Part shown: positions 6,145 to 6,822 of the stretch, one piece after another
How the letters are laid out: the number at the start of each line of letters is the position of its first letter
Position numbering within the stretch: the first letter of the stretch is position 1
Origin: an uncultured Prevotellaceae bacterium
GTDB taxonomy: Bacteria; Bacteroidota; Bacteroidia; Bacteroidales; Muribaculaceae
DNA: 6,822 bases
Assembly: GCA_937896015.1 (NCBI GenBank)
Contig: CALBLR010000257.1
Location: 1-6,822 of the forward strand
Direction of reading: 5' to 3'
The notes under the pieces: model-generated
What the model saw: only the letters and a program-made list of their open reading frames with translations
Told to the model about the DNA's origin: nothing
The model's database searches: none
Program-made: the position numbers and the translations under genes

Positions 6145-6155
6145 GCGCGCTTGCC
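6140..6155. promoter_or_regulatory. Perfect 16-base palindrome in the divergent promoter region, possible operator
   Basis: GGCAAGCGCGCTTGCC is its own exact reverse complement over all 16 bases, with no spacer. Its two TTG arms coincide with the candidate -33 elements of the helicase (-) and acetyltransferase (+) promoters, so a dimeric regulator bound here could affect both. No regulator gene is present in the window, and operator function is inference from position. Confidence 0.45.
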
Positions 6156-6181
6156 CGATTGCAAGATTGTGAGTAACTTTA
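6151..6181 (+). promoter_or_regulatory. Promoter of the GNAT acetyltransferase gene
   Basis: TTG (6151-6153) is followed by exactly 20 bases and TAACTTTA (6174-6181), seven of eight positions of the Bacteroidetes -7 consensus TAnnTTTG. Transcription would start around 6187, which places the alternative TTG start at 6191 almost at the 5' end of the mRNA and supports the ATG at 6239 with a leader of about 50 bases. Confidence 0.6.
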
Positions 6182-6238
6182 TGCTGCCATTTGCATTTTA
6201 ATGACATATTACACCCAGACATAACCACAAAAAACCGA

Positions 6239-6712
6239 ATGAATAACAGACCAATCAGGTTCAAGGTGCGGCGGCTGCCCATGCACTGCCGCGACACCGA
6301 ATGCGTCGAGCTGCTCACCGAGCTGTGGAACCGCTCGGTGAGGACAACGCACCTCTTCCTCACCGACGACGACATAGCCGGGCTGCGCCCGTGTGTGAGG
6401 CAGGCAATAAGCCTGGTGCCCGAATTTGCCGTGGTAAAGGCGGGACGCCGCATTGCGGGATTCATTGGAGTGGACAGCGGCAAGATAGAGATGCTGTTTG
6501 TCGACCCCGACTTCATGGGCCGCGGTGCCGGACAGCGCCTGCTCGGCTGGGCCATGCAGGAGTGTGGCGCGCACCTCATCGACGTGAACGAGCAAAACAC
6601 CCACGCCACGGCCATCTACCGCCACTGGGGCTTCGAGTCCTATGAGCGCACCGCCACCGACGACCAGGGCAACCCCTTCCCCATCCTCAAAATGCAGCTT
6701 AAGGCTGAATAA
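6239..6712 (+). CDS. GNAT-family N-acetyltransferase, YjaB-like
   Basis: This 157-residue cytoplasmic acetyltransferase is predicted to transfer the acetyl group of acetyl-CoA to an amine. Its layout matches the E. coli YjaB type, described as a protein lysine acetyltransferase: W30-x-x-SVRTTHLFLTDDDI at the N-terminus, then FIGVD, and the acetyl-CoA-binding motif A, IEMLFVDPDFMGRGAG (83-98). The signature DVNEQN (115-120) follows, then Y127 in AIYRHWGF, the usual position of the GNAT general-acid tyrosine, and a closing PFPILKMQL. In motif A the usual arginine or glutamine ahead of GxGxG is M93, a small departure. The real substrate is not readable from sequence. ATG 6239 is chosen because it directly precedes the conserved fold and is preceded by the A-rich CACAAAAAACCGA; the TTG at 6191 is less likely. 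It diverges from the helicase gene and shares its upstream region. Confidence 0.9.
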   Translation: MNNRPIRFKVRRLPMHCRDTECVELLTELWNRSVRTTHLFLTDDDIAGLRPCVRQAISLVPEFAVVKAGRRIAGFIGVDSGKIEMLFVDPDFMGRGAGQRLLGWAMQECGAHLIDVNEQNTHATAIYRHWGFESYERTATDDQGNPFPILKMQLKAE

Positions 6713-6740
6713 AGTTGAAAGATTGCAGTTGAAGGCTTAA
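6713..6740 (+). repeat. Short imperfect tandem repeat after the acetyltransferase stop
   Basis: AGTTGAA occurs at 6713-6719 and again at 6727-6733 with a 14-base period, and AAGATT recurs nearby at 6718 and 6740. This is a small low-complexity direct repeat of the kind often found after stop codons; no function is evident. Confidence 0.4.
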
Positions 6741-6768
6741 AGATTAATGCATGTAATTTCCGAGTTGC

Positions 6769-6803
6769 ATAGAGACGCAGTGTGCCGAGAGCACTAAAAA
6801 AGT
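6769..6803 (+). repeat. 35-base intergenic repeat, copy F
   Basis: This copy reads GACGCAG, then GTGCCGAGAGCACT and AAAAAAGT at its end, aligning without gaps to copy E (3271-3305, - strand) at 29 of 35 positions. Similarity continues as AGCAATTC (6804-6811). It lies 57 bases after the acetyltransferase stop codon and 3.5 kb from the cluster at 2846-3305, which shows that the unit is dispersed rather than a local duplication. The element may continue past the window edge. Confidence 0.75.
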
Positions 6804-6822
6804 AGCAATTCTAATGAGATAT

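Noticed and set aside
6191..6238. TTG start at 6191 for the acetyltransferase
   Set aside because: It lies only a few bases after the predicted transcription start, and the extra 16 residues do not belong to the GNAT fold.

Overview
The window looks like chromosomal DNA from a moderately GC-rich member of the Bacteroidales, for example a Muribaculaceae- or Prevotella-like gut bacterium. The genus cannot be fixed from sequence alone. Three promoters fit the Bacteroidetes primary sigma pattern (TTG, about 20 bases, TAnnTTTG). Start codons are preceded by A-rich sequence rather than Shine-Dalgarno motifs. The first reading frame ends in a C-terminal module typical of secreted Bacteroidetes proteins.

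Layout from left to right: (1) the 3' end of a secreted or surface protein gene (+), stopping at 385; (2) a strong bidirectional terminator hairpin (415-454); (3) mntH, an Nramp-family divalent metal transporter (-), with its own promoter near 1755-1786; (4) a divergent, less GC-rich gene (+) for an uncharacterised 278-residue protein with an N-terminal four-cysteine zinc-ribbon-like module and a long helical remainder; (5) a 568-base non-coding gap between convergent genes, which holds a family of interspersed, partly palindromic repeats; (6) a YczE/YitT-like integral membrane protein gene (-); (7) a 121-base gap with a long inverted repeat; (8) a 617-residue DEAD-box RNA helicase with a DbpA-type RNA-binding domain and a basic tail (-); (9) a compact divergent promoter region with a perfect 16-base palindrome touching both putative -33 elements; (10) a YjaB-like GNAT acetyltransferase gene (+), followed by one more copy of the repeat at the window edge.

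The genes appear to be mostly single transcription units. Metal uptake (mntH), RNA remodelling (helicase) and acetylation (GNAT) are housekeeping or stress functions, with no obvious shared pathway. I do not see a defence system, mobile-element gene, CRISPR array, tRNA or rRNA. The least explained parts are the repeat family (four copies of a 35-base asymmetric unit and two copies of a 24-base palindromic unit), the zinc-ribbon protein, and the two palindromic intergenic structures.
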